DNA of 24,224 nt from Scatosoma sp002474405 (GCA_937892545.1 CALAFO010000033.1:1-24224), one strand, 5' to 3'; numbered from the stretch's first letter, positions 7,089 to 15,816 are shown. Numbers and translations are program-made. Notes: generated from the letters alone by a model not told the origin.

Positions 7089-10000
7089 ATGAAGAAAATC
7101 AAACACTGGTATACTGCGATTTTCAGCGCGGTATTCGCTCTCGTAGCAACATTTATGTTGGGTTGTCTTTCGGTTGCGTCCGTCGTCCGGGCGGAAAATC
7201 CCGCGGACGTGGCGCTGAATATCACGGCATCGAGTAATATGAGTTTGTCTACGGAAACCGTGGACGGAAAGGAAACGACGGCTTACGGCTGTTCGGGCTG
7301 GGGAAACATACTCACGTATTTCACGCTGGACCCGGCGGACGCAAGCGCGGTGTACGCGACGAACAAAGGCGCGATTACGTTCTGGTTGTGTTTCAACGAT
7401 CAGACCTCGCTGAACGCTTATCGGAATCTTTCCGGAAATTTCAATATCGACGTCAGTTCGGGCGCTTCGTACAGCGACGCGCACAAGTATTCGTTTGTAG
7501 CCAATTCTCTGTTTGCGGATTGCGAAGTGGGCTGGAATAAGATTCTGCTTCCTTTGGCGGCTGCGGCGGAAAAGAACGACATGGACTGGAGCAACGTGTG
7601 CAATATCCGTCTGAACGGCGACGGTTGCGGACTGAGCGGCGGTGCGAGCAGCATGAAGTTTGCGGGCTTCACGGCGACGACGACGGACAAAGAAAGCATG
7701 CAGGTGGTAAAAGAAGAAGCCGAAATGCCTGCCGACGTGGAAATGGACATCGGCTCGTCCGACAATATGACCGCTTCCACGGAAACCGTGGACGGAAAAG
7801 AAATGAAGGCTTACGGCTGCGCGGGCTGGGGCAACGTGCTTACATATTTCACGCTCGATAAAGAGTACGACGCGAGCGCGGTGTATGCGACGAACAAAGG
7901 CGCGATTACGTTCTGGCTGTGTTTCAACGATCAGACGGCGCTGGACGCTTACAAGAACGCGACCGGGAATTTCAATATCGATATCAGTTCCGGAGCTTCG
8001 TACAGCGACAATCACAAATATTCGTTTGTAATCAATTCCGTGTTTGCGGACTGCGAAGTGGGCTGGAATAAGATTCTGCTTCCTTTGGCGGCTGCGGCGG
8101 AAAAGAACGACATGGACTGGAGCAACGTGTGCAATATCCGTCTGAACGGCGACGGTTGCGGACTGAGCGGCGGTGCGAGCAGTATGAAGTTTGCGGGCTT
8201 CACGGCAACGACGACGGACGAAGAAAACATACAGGTGGTGAAAGATCGCGGCGATGAACCCGGAATTCCCGCGGACGTAGAAATGAACATCGGCTCTTCT
8301 TCCAACATGACCGCTTCCACGGAAACCGTGGGCGGCAAGGAAGTAAAGGCTTACGGTTGCACGGGCTGGGGCAGCGTGCTTACGATTTTCTCTCTGGAAC
8401 AGGCGTACGACGCGAGCAAGATTTATGCGTCGGGCAAAGGCGCGCTTACGTTCTGGGTAAATTTTGCGGACGAAGCGTCGCTTAACGCTTACAAAGCGAT
8501 GGAAGGAACGTTTATCGTAGACGTCAGTTCGCAGGCGCAGTACGAAGGCGGCGATGCGCATAAATACGCGTTTGAAATTTCTTCGCTGTTCGATTATTGC
8601 AGCGTGGGCTGGAACAAAGTGCTGATTCCTCTGGCAACCGCGGCGGAAAAGAACGATATGAACTGGAGCGGCGTATACAGCATTCGTCTGAACGGCACGG
8701 GAAGCGCCGTTGCCGACGGCGCAAGCAACCTGAAATTCGCTTCGTTTGCTTTCACCGTTTCCGAAGAAGCGCGCATGACCGTGCTCACCAACACGGATAC
8801 CGTGCTGCTTACCGTTGCCAACGTGGCGGATTTCGCCGTAACGAACGAAACGATCGGCGATACGCAGGCTAAGGCGTACGGTTGCGTGGATTACGGCTGG
8901 GGCGGATTCGTGAAAGTGCTTACGCTGGACCGCGATTATAACGTGCAGGCGATTGCCGATACGGAAAAAGGCGCGTTTTCGTTCTGGATGTATATCGCGG
9001 ACGACGCGACGCTTGCCGCCTACAAAGCGACGACCGATTTCTGGTCGGTGGACGTTTGCTCTTCCGTGAATTACAACGATACGAACAAATATACGTTTAT
9101 GATGGCTTCCGTGTTCGGCGATTGCGTCGTCGGCTGGAACAAAGTGGTATTGCCTTTTGCTTCGGCGCAGGAAAAACACGAAATAGACTGGAGCAAAGTG
9201 CGCACGCTGCGCCTCAACTGCACGGGAACGGCGCTTGCCCCCGGTGCGAATAACGTGAAATTCGCAGAATTTTCGTTTATCGTAAGCGATGAAACCGCCA
9301 TGAAAATCACGCAGAAAATCGCGGCGCAGACGGGCGGCGGAGATGATGAAGATCTTCATCCCATCGACGAGCTTGTGATTGTCGATTGCAACTCCGCTTC
9401 CGGAACGTATTTTTCCGGGAATAAAGTGGATAAAGAAGATTTCCGTTACGGTACGGGCTGCGTGTATACTTCGGGCGCGGGGTACGGTCTTACGGCAACC
9501 GACGTGGAAGTAGGCAAGACGGATCTGCGTAAAAATACGCTTGTGTTCGCTATGTGGATCTGGGTGGAGGACGTAACCCTGTTCGATGCGGCGGGCGTAA
9601 ACGGACAGATCGAACTCAGCAGCAGCAACGCGTTCGACAAAAACGAGATTTTCTGGGAAAACTGGTGGAGCGGTTTGCAGAACGGTTGGAACTGGCTGGT
9701 TCTTCGCGGCGAAAACGCTTCCGTTTCCGGCGGACTTCCCGATTTCGATAATCTGAAACGCTTCCGCATTTATGTGAACGGAATTTCGCAATCCACCATG
9801 AAAATCGACCGCCTTACGATAGGCAACGTTGAAAACGCCAAATTGTTCAGCGAACCCGACTGGGAGAACGAAAAGGCGAATTCCGGTTTGTTCAAGGGCG
9901 CGAACGGATATGTTGCGGAAAACGATTCGTATATCGGCGTGGATTTCGGCGCGGCGGAAGGATTCACCGTGATTGAAAAACAGACGTTTACCGTAGAGAC

Positions 10001-10109
10001 GGGTTGCGGCGGCGTGATTTTCAACGGGACGTCGGCAATCGCTCTCCTTCTTCTGGCGACGGCGGCTGTAGCGATCGTTATGGCGAAGTCCTCCGACAAG
10101 AAACGTTAA
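7089..10109 (+). CDS. Secreted, C-terminally anchored protein of five repeated modules
   Basis: I do not recognise a named family for this 1006-residue protein. It has a signal peptide (residues 1 to about 35, cleavage probably after VVRA) and a C-terminal hydrophobic segment (about 981-998) followed by AKSSDKKR, so it should be displayed on the surface. The body is four clear modules at residues about 38-212, 214-392, 394-570 and 572-745. Each shows the pattern AYGC-GWG, a KGA-(I/L/F)-(T/S)-FW stretch, HKY or NKY, a (D/Y)C-VGWNK core, a (D/N)-x-(D/N)-W-S segment and RLN. A fifth divergent module (about 757-915) keeps GWNWLVL and FRIYVNG. One pair of cysteines recurs in each of the first four modules (68/145, 244/322, 424/504, 599/679). 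The modules look like beta-sandwich carbohydrate-binding domains, but that is inference. No catalytic motif is visible. The gene follows the GxGYxYP gene by 20 bases with an AAGGAG ribosome site, so the two are co-transcribed and may act together in capturing glycans. Confidence 0.75.
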   Translation: MKKIKHWYTAIFSAVFALVATFMLGCLSVASVVRAENPADVALNITASSNMSLSTETVDGKETTAYGCSGWGNILTYFTLDPADASAVYATNKGAITFWLCFNDQTSLNAYRNLSGNFNIDVSSGASYSDAHKYSFVANSLFADCEVGWNKILLPLAAAAEKNDMDWSNVCNIRLNGDGCGLSGGASSMKFAGFTATTTDKESMQVVKEEAEMPADVEMDIGSSDNMTASTETVDGKEMKAYGCAGWGNVLTYFTLDKEYDASAVYATNKGAITFWLCFNDQTALDAYKNATGNFNIDISSGASYSDNHKYSFVINSVFADCEVGWNKILLPLAAAAEKNDMDWSNVCNIRLNGDGCGLSGGASSMKFAGFTATTTDEENIQVVKDRGDEPGIPADVEMNIGSSSNMTASTETVGGKEVKAYGCTGWGSVLTIFSLEQAYDASKIYASGKGALTFWVNFADEASLNAYKAMEGTFIVDVSSQAQYEGGDAHKYAFEISSLFDYCSVGWNKVLIPLATAAEKNDMNWSGVYSIRLNGTGSAVADGASNLKFASFAFTVSEEARMTVLTNTDTVLLTVANVADFAVTNETIGDTQAKAYGCVDYGWGGFVKVLTLDRDYNVQAIADTEKGAFSFWMYIADDATLAAYKATTDFWSVDVCSSVNYNDTNKYTFMMASVFGDCVVGWNKVVLPFASAQEKHEIDWSKVRTLRLNCTGTALAPGANNVKFAEFSFIVSDETAMKITQKIAAQTGGGDDEDLHPIDELVIVDCNSASGTYFSGNKVDKEDFRYGTGCVYTSGAGYGLTATDVEVGKTDLRKNTLVFAMWIWVEDVTLFDAAGVNGQIELSSSNAFDKNEIFWENWWSGLQNGWNWLVLRGENASVSGGLPDFDNLKRFRIYVNGISQSTMKIDRLTIGNVENAKLFSEPDWENEKANSGLFKGANGYVAENDSYIGVDFGAAEGFTVIEKQTFTVETGCGGVIFNGTSAIALLLLATAAVAIVMAKSSDKKR
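7521..7689 (+). repeat. Near-identical direct repeat, copy A
   Basis: Positions 7521-7651 are identical to 8052-8182 (131 bases), and the match continues to 7689 with only two mismatches. Synonymous sites are conserved as well, which points to a recent duplication or gene conversion rather than protein-level selection alone. Confidence 0.9.
8052..8220 (+). repeat. Near-identical direct repeat, copy B
   Basis: This is the partner of the stretch at 7521-7689, offset by exactly 531 bases (177 codons). The two mismatches fall at 8183 and near 8207; both are synonymous. Confidence 0.9.
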
Positions 10110-10123
10110 ATTGATGAATCAAT
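10110..10123. repeat. Small inverted repeat after the surface protein gene
   Basis: ATTGAT and ATCAAT arms are separated by GA and directly follow the stop codon at 10107-10109. The role is unknown. It could be a weak operator or chance. Confidence 0.2.
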
Positions 10124-10139
10124 GCAAAAATGTTTGTTT

Positions 10140-10164
10140 CGGGAAGCGGATTTTCCGCTTCCCG
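10140..10164 (+). other. Intercistronic hairpin without a T-run
   Basis: CGGGAAGCGGA (10140-10150) pairs perfectly with TCCGCTTCCCG (10154-10164) across a three-base loop. This GC-rich stem lies between the surface protein and GH38 genes. It is not followed by a T-tract, so it is more likely an mRNA processing or stability element, or a weak attenuator, than a full terminator. Confidence 0.6.
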
Positions 10165-10187
10165 GAACGGACGGATAAAGGACAGAC

Positions 10188-12845
10188 ATGAAAAAATTCA
10201 TCGTAATTTCCCATACGCATTGGGACAGGGAATGGTATATGCCTTTTTCCGTGTTCCGCCTGAAACTGGTTGACCTTATCGATCGGCTGTTCGCCGTTCT
10301 TGAGAAGGACCCGGATTTTATCTTTCATCTCGACGCGCAGACGGTGGTGCTGGAAGATTATCTTGCCATTCGCCCGCAGAACGAGGAAAAATTAAAAAAA
10401 TATATTTCTTCGGGGAATATCCGCGTAGGACCGTGGTATTTGCAGAACGATTTTTATCTTACCGACGGCGAGGTTACGGTGCGGAATCTTATGATCGGCA
10501 CGGAAATAGCGAATCGCTTCGGAAAGTGCGGCACGGTGGGATATGCGCCCGATCAGTTCGGCAATATTTCGCAGCTTCCGCAGATTTTAAAAGATTTCGG
10601 GCTGAAAGCCTTTGTGTTCGGGCGCGGTTTTCGCATGTACGAACGGAAGAACGGCGTCCGCTGCGAGAAGAAACTTCCCGCCGAATTCGAATGGGTGGGG
10701 GCGGACGGCACGAAGTGCCTTGCCGTGCACCTGAAGTACTGGTACAATAACGCCCAGCATATTCCCGCGGAGCGCGAACTGGCGCATCTGCTGCTGGATA
10801 TCAACGAGCGGAATTTCGAAGGGCTGAACGTATCGCCTTACATCTTGCTGATGAACGGCGTGGACCATCTGGAAGCGCAGGGAGACGTGCGCGGGATTAT
10901 CGCGGAACTGCGCGGGGACGGCGTGGACATCGAACAGACGAGCCTCGACGATTACATAGAAAAAACGCTGGCGGCAACGGAAGGAAAGAAACTTTTCGCC
11001 TACCGCGGCGCGCTCAACAAAGGCGGGGATTACGATTTGTTAAAGGGCTGCTGGTCCTCCCGGTGCTATTTAAAAACGGAGAACGTCCGTTCTCAGGATT
11101 TATTGATTCATCGGCTGGAGCCCTTATACGCTTATCTGGAAGAGAGCGGTTTAGCTGGAGTTTATCCGGCGGACGAATTGAAATATCTCTGGAAAGAACT
11201 GATGAAAAATCATCCGCACGACAATATCTGCGGATGTTCGCGCGACGAAACGCATCGCCATATGGAAGATTCGTTCGCACGTATCCGCGAAATGGGGGAA
11301 GAACTTCTTTCCCGCGGGTTGAAAATCGCGGCGGCGCACGGCAGGCATCCCCTTGCCGAAGATCGGAATTATTCCGTAACGGTATTCAACGGAACGGAAC
11401 GCGAACAAAGCGCGGTGGCGGAAACCTGTATGCGGTTTCTCCGCAACGAAAATATCGGAGAGTTTGCGCTTGTGGACGAAGCGGGAAATTCTCTGCCTTA
11501 CGAAATAGTTGATCGCAGCGAGGGACTGGGGGACGTGTTCAGCCCGCTGAATCTTCCCGGCGTGCTTGACGTGGATTACGTACAGATTCGTTTTTATGCG
11601 GAAAGAATTCCCGCGTATACGGCAAAACAGTTTGCCGTCGTGCCGCACGTAAAAGGCGTAAAGGCAAAGCCTGCAGCCGCGGCGCGGGGAATCGAAAATG
11701 AGTTTTACGAACTTTATGCGGAAGAAAAAACGCTGGTTCTGCGCGATAAGCGTACGGGAACGATTTACCGCAACCCGATTCTTTTGGAAGATTCTGCCGA
11801 TAAAGGCGACGCTTACGTCTATCGGGTATCGCCCGAAAAACCTCTGATTCTTACGCCGTGCGCGTTTGAAACGCCCGTTTCCGACGCGTTCGGAGGGACG
11901 CTTGCTCTTTCGTTCGATTACGACTGCCCCGCCTGTTACGATTTTGCGCGGGATTGCCGCGCCGCGGAGAAAGTGAAAAACGAAGTGCGCGTTACGCTTA
12001 GTTTACAGAAGGGAAGCGAAACGATAGGTATCGCGTACCGTATCGTGAACCGCGCGCGCGATCACAGAATCCGTATTCTGCTGCAAAGCGGTTTTTCCGG
12101 CGGAAAACTTTATACGGACAGTCCGTTCGATTACGCGGAACGGGAGAGCTTCGAAAGTTGCGACGAAACCGAATCGGACACGCATCACAATTCCACGTTC
12201 GTGCAGCTTGCAAAGGACGGCAGAGCGCTGATTGTTTACACCGAGGGACAGCACGAAACGGAGGCGACGAAAGACGGACTTGCATTCACGTTGCTTCGCG
12301 CCACGGGCGTGATCAACCGGAATGCCGTTACGTTTCTCCCCGCGGGAGGGCCGCAGTGGGATGTTCCCGAAAATCAGATTCTCCGCGAAACGGAAGGGCG
12401 GCTCGGCGCGGAATATTCCGCGGAACGCAGCGGCGCGGATTGCTATGTGAAAGGGAAATTCTTCCGTAACGGATTGATCTGCCATGCCGATTCTTTCGAT
12501 ACGAAAAAATATTCCGGCGGACGCTTTGCCGTGCAGACGGCGGAGCTGGAACGGCTGTATTATCTTGAAGATAAGTATGCGGGGTGCGCGCTTTCCGCCG
12601 GACCGATGTTTACGTGCGATTGCCCGCATATCGTTGTTTCATGCCATAAAAACGGAGAGAAAGGCGGCACGCTGCTGCGTTTTGTCAATCTTTCCGATAC
12701 GGAGCAGAACGCGGAATTTACTTTCCGCGGCAGGATGTATATCACCGATATGGCGGAACGGGAGGAAAGACTTGCGGGCGAAACAAGCGCGCGCCTTACC
12801 TTCTCCCCGAAACAAATCATTTCCGTGAGGTTTTCTTATGTCTGA
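10188..12845 (+). CDS. Glycoside hydrolase family 38 alpha-mannosidase
   Basis: This 885-residue zinc-dependent retaining alpha-mannosidase probably cleaves mannose from imported oligosaccharides. The N-terminal catalytic domain opens with SHTHWDREW, in which His11 and Asp13 match the GH38 zinc ligands. GYAPDQFGN supplies the expected nucleophile (Asp122), and LMNGVDHLEAQ (221-231) is typical of bacterial members. NHPHDNICGCSRDETH (341-356) holds the remaining zinc histidine. The rest is the usual beta-rich C-terminal half (for example TDSPFDYAERESFE and LPAGGPQWDVPENQ). Its length is normal for the family. There is no signal peptide, so it should act in the cytoplasm. The ATG follows AAAGGA (10177-10182). 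Its last codons overlap the ATG at 12838, which begins the apparently frameshifted GH92 reading frame. Confidence 0.93.
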   Translation: MKKFIVISHTHWDREWYMPFSVFRLKLVDLIDRLFAVLEKDPDFIFHLDAQTVVLEDYLAIRPQNEEKLKKYISSGNIRVGPWYLQNDFYLTDGEVTVRNLMIGTEIANRFGKCGTVGYAPDQFGNISQLPQILKDFGLKAFVFGRGFRMYERKNGVRCEKKLPAEFEWVGADGTKCLAVHLKYWYNNAQHIPAERELAHLLLDINERNFEGLNVSPYILLMNGVDHLEAQGDVRGIIAELRGDGVDIEQTSLDDYIEKTLAATEGKKLFAYRGALNKGGDYDLLKGCWSSRCYLKTENVRSQDLLIHRLEPLYAYLEESGLAGVYPADELKYLWKELMKNHPHDNICGCSRDETHRHMEDSFARIREMGEELLSRGLKIAAAHGRHPLAEDRNYSVTVFNGTEREQSAVAETCMRFLRNENIGEFALVDEAGNSLPYEIVDRSEGLGDVFSPLNLPGVLDVDYVQIRFYAERIPAYTAKQFAVVPHVKGVKAKPAAAARGIENEFYELYAEEKTLVLRDKRTGTIYRNPILLEDSADKGDAYVYRVSPEKPLILTPCAFETPVSDAFGGTLALSFDYDCPACYDFARDCRAAEKVKNEVRVTLSLQKGSETIGIAYRIVNRARDHRIRILLQSGFSGGKLYTDSPFDYAERESFESCDETESDTHHNSTFVQLAKDGRALIVYTEGQHETEATKDGLAFTLLRATGVINRNAVTFLPAGGPQWDVPENQILRETEGRLGAEYSAERSGADCYVKGKFFRNGLICHADSFDTKKYSGGRFAVQTAELERLYYLEDKYAGCALSAGPMFTCDCPHIVVSCHKNGEKGGTLLRFVNLSDTEQNAEFTFRGRMYITDMAEREERLAGETSARLTFSPKQIISVRFSYV

Positions 12846-12905
12846 ACTCGATTACGTTTATACGGGGAGGGGCTCGCTCACCGCCCGCCGTTTTCCAACG
12901 GAAAC
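12838..12905 (+). other. Apparently frameshifted N-terminal codons of the GH92 gene
   Basis: The ATG at 12838 overlaps the GH38 stop and begins MSELDYVYTG, then leaves the GH92 frame and stops at 12916-12918. The GH92 frame upstream of 12906 reads GLAHRPPFSNGN, directly continuous with VYPITACPFGM. A single extra G in the run at 12864-12867 would join them into one protein. The cause could be a base lost in sequencing or assembly, a real mutation, or slippage of the ribosome on GGGG. Confidence 0.7.
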
Positions 12906-14816
12906 GTGTATCCGATAACCGCCTGTCCGTTCGGGATGACGAATTTTACGCTGCAGACGGACGGCGCGGCGGGAAACTGGTTTTATAGTCCGCTTTCTCA
13001 TTCGTTTGAAGGAATCAGACTTACGCATCAGCCCAGCCCCTGGGTGGGGGATTACGGGCATATACTCTTCTTTCCGTATTCGGGAGAACTTCCCGAGCGC
13101 GAGAGATGGTCGAGTTTTCGCCCCGAAAAAACGCGTATCGATCCTCAATCGATCGACGTGTATCTGCAACGGTTCGGGCTGCGGGTGCGGCTTGCGCCCA
13201 CCGAACGCGGCGGGACGATGAAACTTACGCAGAAAGACGGCAAAGGAACGGGGTTCGCGATTTTGCCCTTTGCGGCTTCTTCGTTCAGAGTGATCGGCAA
13301 AACCGTCGTGGGATATACGGACAGTCAGTCGATCTGGAATTTCGGAAGAATACGCGAATATTTTTATTTCGTTCTTTCGCGGGAAGCGGACGAAATCCGT
13401 CAGCTCGACGGCGGTGGAATAGCGCTTTCGTTTGCGGGCGACGCGGAGATTTCGTTTGCCGCAAGCTTCGTTTCCGAAGAGCAGGCGAAACGCAATTACG
13501 ATTCGGAACTTGCGGGAAAAACGTTCGAAGAAATCGAACGGGAGGCGCGCGGACGGTGGGAAGGTTATCTTTCCTGCGTGCGCGTTTCCGACGAAAATTT
13601 GCAGAGAAAGAAAACATTTTATTCCTGTTTTTACCGCGCGTTGCTGTATCCCCGCGTTTTCCACGAATATAACGAAGAGGGAAAACCCGTGCACTTCAAC
13701 GCGGATACGGGAAAGACGGAAAACGGGGTGTTCTATACGGATAACGGATTCTGGGATACCTACCGCACCGTGTATCCTTTCCTTTCTATCGTCGCGCCCG
13801 GAATCGTGCGGGAAGCGGTGGAAGGATTTGTGAATTACGCCGAAGAAACGGGGTGGCTGCCGAGATGGCTGAGCCCCGGAGAAATCGGACTGATGCCCGG
13901 CACGCTGATAGAAGCGGTGATTGCGGACGCGTGCGTTAAAGGGATTGTGGACGGAGATTTGCGCGCACGCGCTTATCGCGCCATGCTTCGCAACGCGTTT
14001 GAAGAAAGCGAGGGCAGACACGGCAGAAGCGGCGTGAAAGATTATACGAAGTACGGGTATCTGCCGTACGATTATAAAGAAAGCGTGAATAATACGTGCG
14101 ATTGCGCGTACGGCGATTTTTGCATCGCGCAGGTGGCTATTCTGGAAAACGACGAAAAGACGGCGCGCGTGTTACTGGAACGCAGCGGAAACTGGAAAAA
14201 TCTTTTCGATAAAGAAAGCCGATTCCTTCGCGGAAAGGACAGAGCGGGAAATTTCCGGGCGACGTTCGATCCGTACGAATGGGGCGGAGATAATTGCGAG
14301 GGCAGCAGCTGGCAGAATAGTTTTGCCGTGTATCACGATATCGACGGACTTGCGCGGGCGCACGGTTCGAAGCGGGCGCTGGAAGAGCGGCTGGACGAAC
14401 TGTTTGCCGCGGAAGCGAAATTTTCCGTCGGCGCGTACGGGCAGGAAATTCACGAAATGAGCGAAATGGCAAGCGCCGATTTCGGGCAGTGCGCGATTTC
14501 GAATCAGCCGAGCTTTCATCTGCCGTGGATATATACGTTGCTGGGAAAACGTGAAAAGACGGAATTTTGGGTGAAAAAACTGGCGGACGAGGCGTTTTTC
14601 TGTGCGGCAGACGGGTTCCCCGGCGACGAGGACAACGGCACGACGGCGTGCTGGTATCTGTTTGCCTGTCTCGGTTTTTATCCGCTTTGCCCCGGCAAGG
14701 CGAAATACGTCGCTTCCGCGCCGCTGTTTGAAAAAATCACCGTCTGCGGCAAGGAAATCGGGCGGTCCGGCGAGGATTTGATAGCGCACAAAGAGATTTG
14801 CGGAGGGAAAATATGA
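12906..14816 (+). CDS. Glycoside hydrolase family 92 alpha-mannosidase
   Basis: This is a calcium-dependent exo-alpha-mannosidase of family GH92, members of which cut alpha-1,2-, 1,3- or 1,4-linked mannose by inversion. The intact frame begins at GTG 12906 and gives 636 residues, but this start has no ribosome site and lies inside the conserved SNGNVYP-TACPFGM segment. The true N-terminus is probably the ATG at 12838, reached through a one-base frameshift. Visible family signatures are FYTDNGFWDTYRTVYPFL (276-293), LPRWLSPGEIGLMPGT, NCEGSSWQNSF (463-473, with the presumed general acid Glu465), NQPSFHLPWIYTLLG and PGDEDNGTTACWYLFACLGFYPLCPG (572-597, presumed general base Asp). No signal peptide is seen, so unlike many Bacteroidota GH92 enzymes it should work inside the cell, next to GH38. 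Its stop overlaps the kinase start (ATGA). Confidence 0.88.
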   Translation: MYPITACPFGMTNFTLQTDGAAGNWFYSPLSHSFEGIRLTHQPSPWVGDYGHILFFPYSGELPERERWSSFRPEKTRIDPQSIDVYLQRFGLRVRLAPTERGGTMKLTQKDGKGTGFAILPFAASSFRVIGKTVVGYTDSQSIWNFGRIREYFYFVLSREADEIRQLDGGGIALSFAGDAEISFAASFVSEEQAKRNYDSELAGKTFEEIEREARGRWEGYLSCVRVSDENLQRKKTFYSCFYRALLYPRVFHEYNEEGKPVHFNADTGKTENGVFYTDNGFWDTYRTVYPFLSIVAPGIVREAVEGFVNYAEETGWLPRWLSPGEIGLMPGTLIEAVIADACVKGIVDGDLRARAYRAMLRNAFEESEGRHGRSGVKDYTKYGYLPYDYKESVNNTCDCAYGDFCIAQVAILENDEKTARVLLERSGNWKNLFDKESRFLRGKDRAGNFRATFDPYEWGGDNCEGSSWQNSFAVYHDIDGLARAHGSKRALEERLDELFAAEAKFSVGAYGQEIHEMSEMASADFGQCAISNQPSFHLPWIYTLLGKREKTEFWVKKLADEAFFCAADGFPGDEDNGTTACWYLFACLGFYPLCPGKAKYVASAPLFEKITVCGKEIGRSGEDLIAHKEICGGKI

Positions 14817-15814
14817 AAAAGACAATCGGCGTGGCGGGCAATATACTGGTTGACGCCGTAAAGAAAATAGAATGTTGGCCGCAGCGCGGAATGCTTGTGA
14901 ATATTAACGGCGTATCGCATGCGATCGGCGGGTGCGTAGGCAATACCGCCGTAGATTTGAAACGGCTGAACGAAGAACTGAACGTATGCGTTTTCGGCAG
15001 AATCGGGAAAGACGAATACGGCGATTACGTTCTGCGCGTGATGCGGGAAGAGGGACTGGACGTCTCCGCCGTGGTACGTTCGGAAACGCTGCCCACTTCT
15101 TTTACCGACGTGATGACTTTGCCCGGCGGCGAGCGGACGTTTTTCCACGCGCGGGGGGCGAACGCGGAGTTTTCGGAAAAGGACGTGGGCGAGAAAAAGT
15201 GCGATCTTTTTCATCTGGGGTATTTGCTTTTGCTGGATGAACTGGACAAAGCGGACGAAAAATACGGCACGAAAGCCGCCCGTCTGCTTGCGCGGATGCG
15301 CGAGCGCGGCTCGGAAACGAGCATCGATCTGGTGAGCGCGCAGACGGGAAAATTTCAGAGCGTGGTTACGCCCGCACTGGCGTATTGCGACCACGTGGTA
15401 ATCAATGAAGTGGAGGGCGGAATGCTTGCGGGAATTTCGCCGCGAGACGAGGCGGGAGCGCCGATTGCGGAAAATCTGCAAAAAATCTGCGAAAAGTTAT
15501 TTGCGCTCGGCGTGAAAAAAAGCGTTGTGATTCACTGCCCCGAACTGAGCTGCGCTATGGACGGGGAGGGGAATTTTTCGCTGCTTCCGTCGCTGGCTTT
15601 ACCGAAAGGATATATCGTGGGTTCTGTGGGCGCGGGCGACGCGTTCTGCGCGGGCATGCTGTATTCGTTCGCGTGCGGATTGCCGCTTACGGAGGGAATG
15701 AAAATCGCTTCGTGCGCCGCGGCGTGCAATCTTTCGGCTGCCGATTCCATCGGCGGAGCGCGTTCTCTTTCGGACACGCTTGCGCTTGAAAATAAATTCG
15801 GAAGGAGGATTTAA
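14813..15814 (+). CDS. PfkB-family carbohydrate kinase
   Basis: This is a 333-residue sugar kinase of the ribokinase/PfkB superfamily. The ATG at 14813 overlaps the GH92 stop (ATGA), follows CGGAGGG and fits the family start MKKTIGVAGNILVDAV. GGCVGNTAVDLKRL (39-52) is the substrate-binding Gly-rich segment. The C-terminal signature GSVGAGDAFCAGMLYSFACG (270-289) contains the catalytic Asp276 in the anion hole. With the lyxose/mannose isomerase and aldolase that follow, the most economical substrate is fructose (giving fructose 1- or 6-phosphate) or xylulose. The sequence alone does not choose between them. The next gene begins two bases after the stop. Confidence 0.85.
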   Translation: MKKTIGVAGNILVDAVKKIECWPQRGMLVNINGVSHAIGGCVGNTAVDLKRLNEELNVCVFGRIGKDEYGDYVLRVMREEGLDVSAVVRSETLPTSFTDVMTLPGGERTFFHARGANAEFSEKDVGEKKCDLFHLGYLLLLDELDKADEKYGTKAARLLARMRERGSETSIDLVSAQTGKFQSVVTPALAYCDHVVINEVEGGMLAGISPRDEAGAPIAENLQKICEKLFALGVKKSVVIHCPELSCAMDGEGNFSLLPSLALPKGYIVGSVGAGDAFCAGMLYSFACGLPLTEGMKIASCAAACNLSAADSIGGARSLSDTLALENKFGRRI

Positions 15815-15816
15815 TT

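Larger units (their letters stand above)
7200..9330 (+). repeat. Four tandem module-coding repeats of about 525-546 bases
   Basis: Four tandem units encode modules of about 175-182 residues. Taking the second conserved Cys codon as the phase marker, copies sit at 7521, 8052, 8598 and 9123, giving offsets of 531, 546 and 525 bases. Copies 1 and 2 are almost identical over their second half, whereas copies 3 and 4 have diverged. All offsets are multiples of three, so the reading frame is kept. Confidence 0.85.

Noticed and set aside
7029..9791. A 920-codon open frame antisense to the modular surface protein gene
   Set aside because: It mirrors the repeats and codon bias of the plus-strand gene, has an arginine- and histidine-rich composition without domains, and has no ribosome site. 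The plus-strand product has a signal peptide, modules and an anchor.
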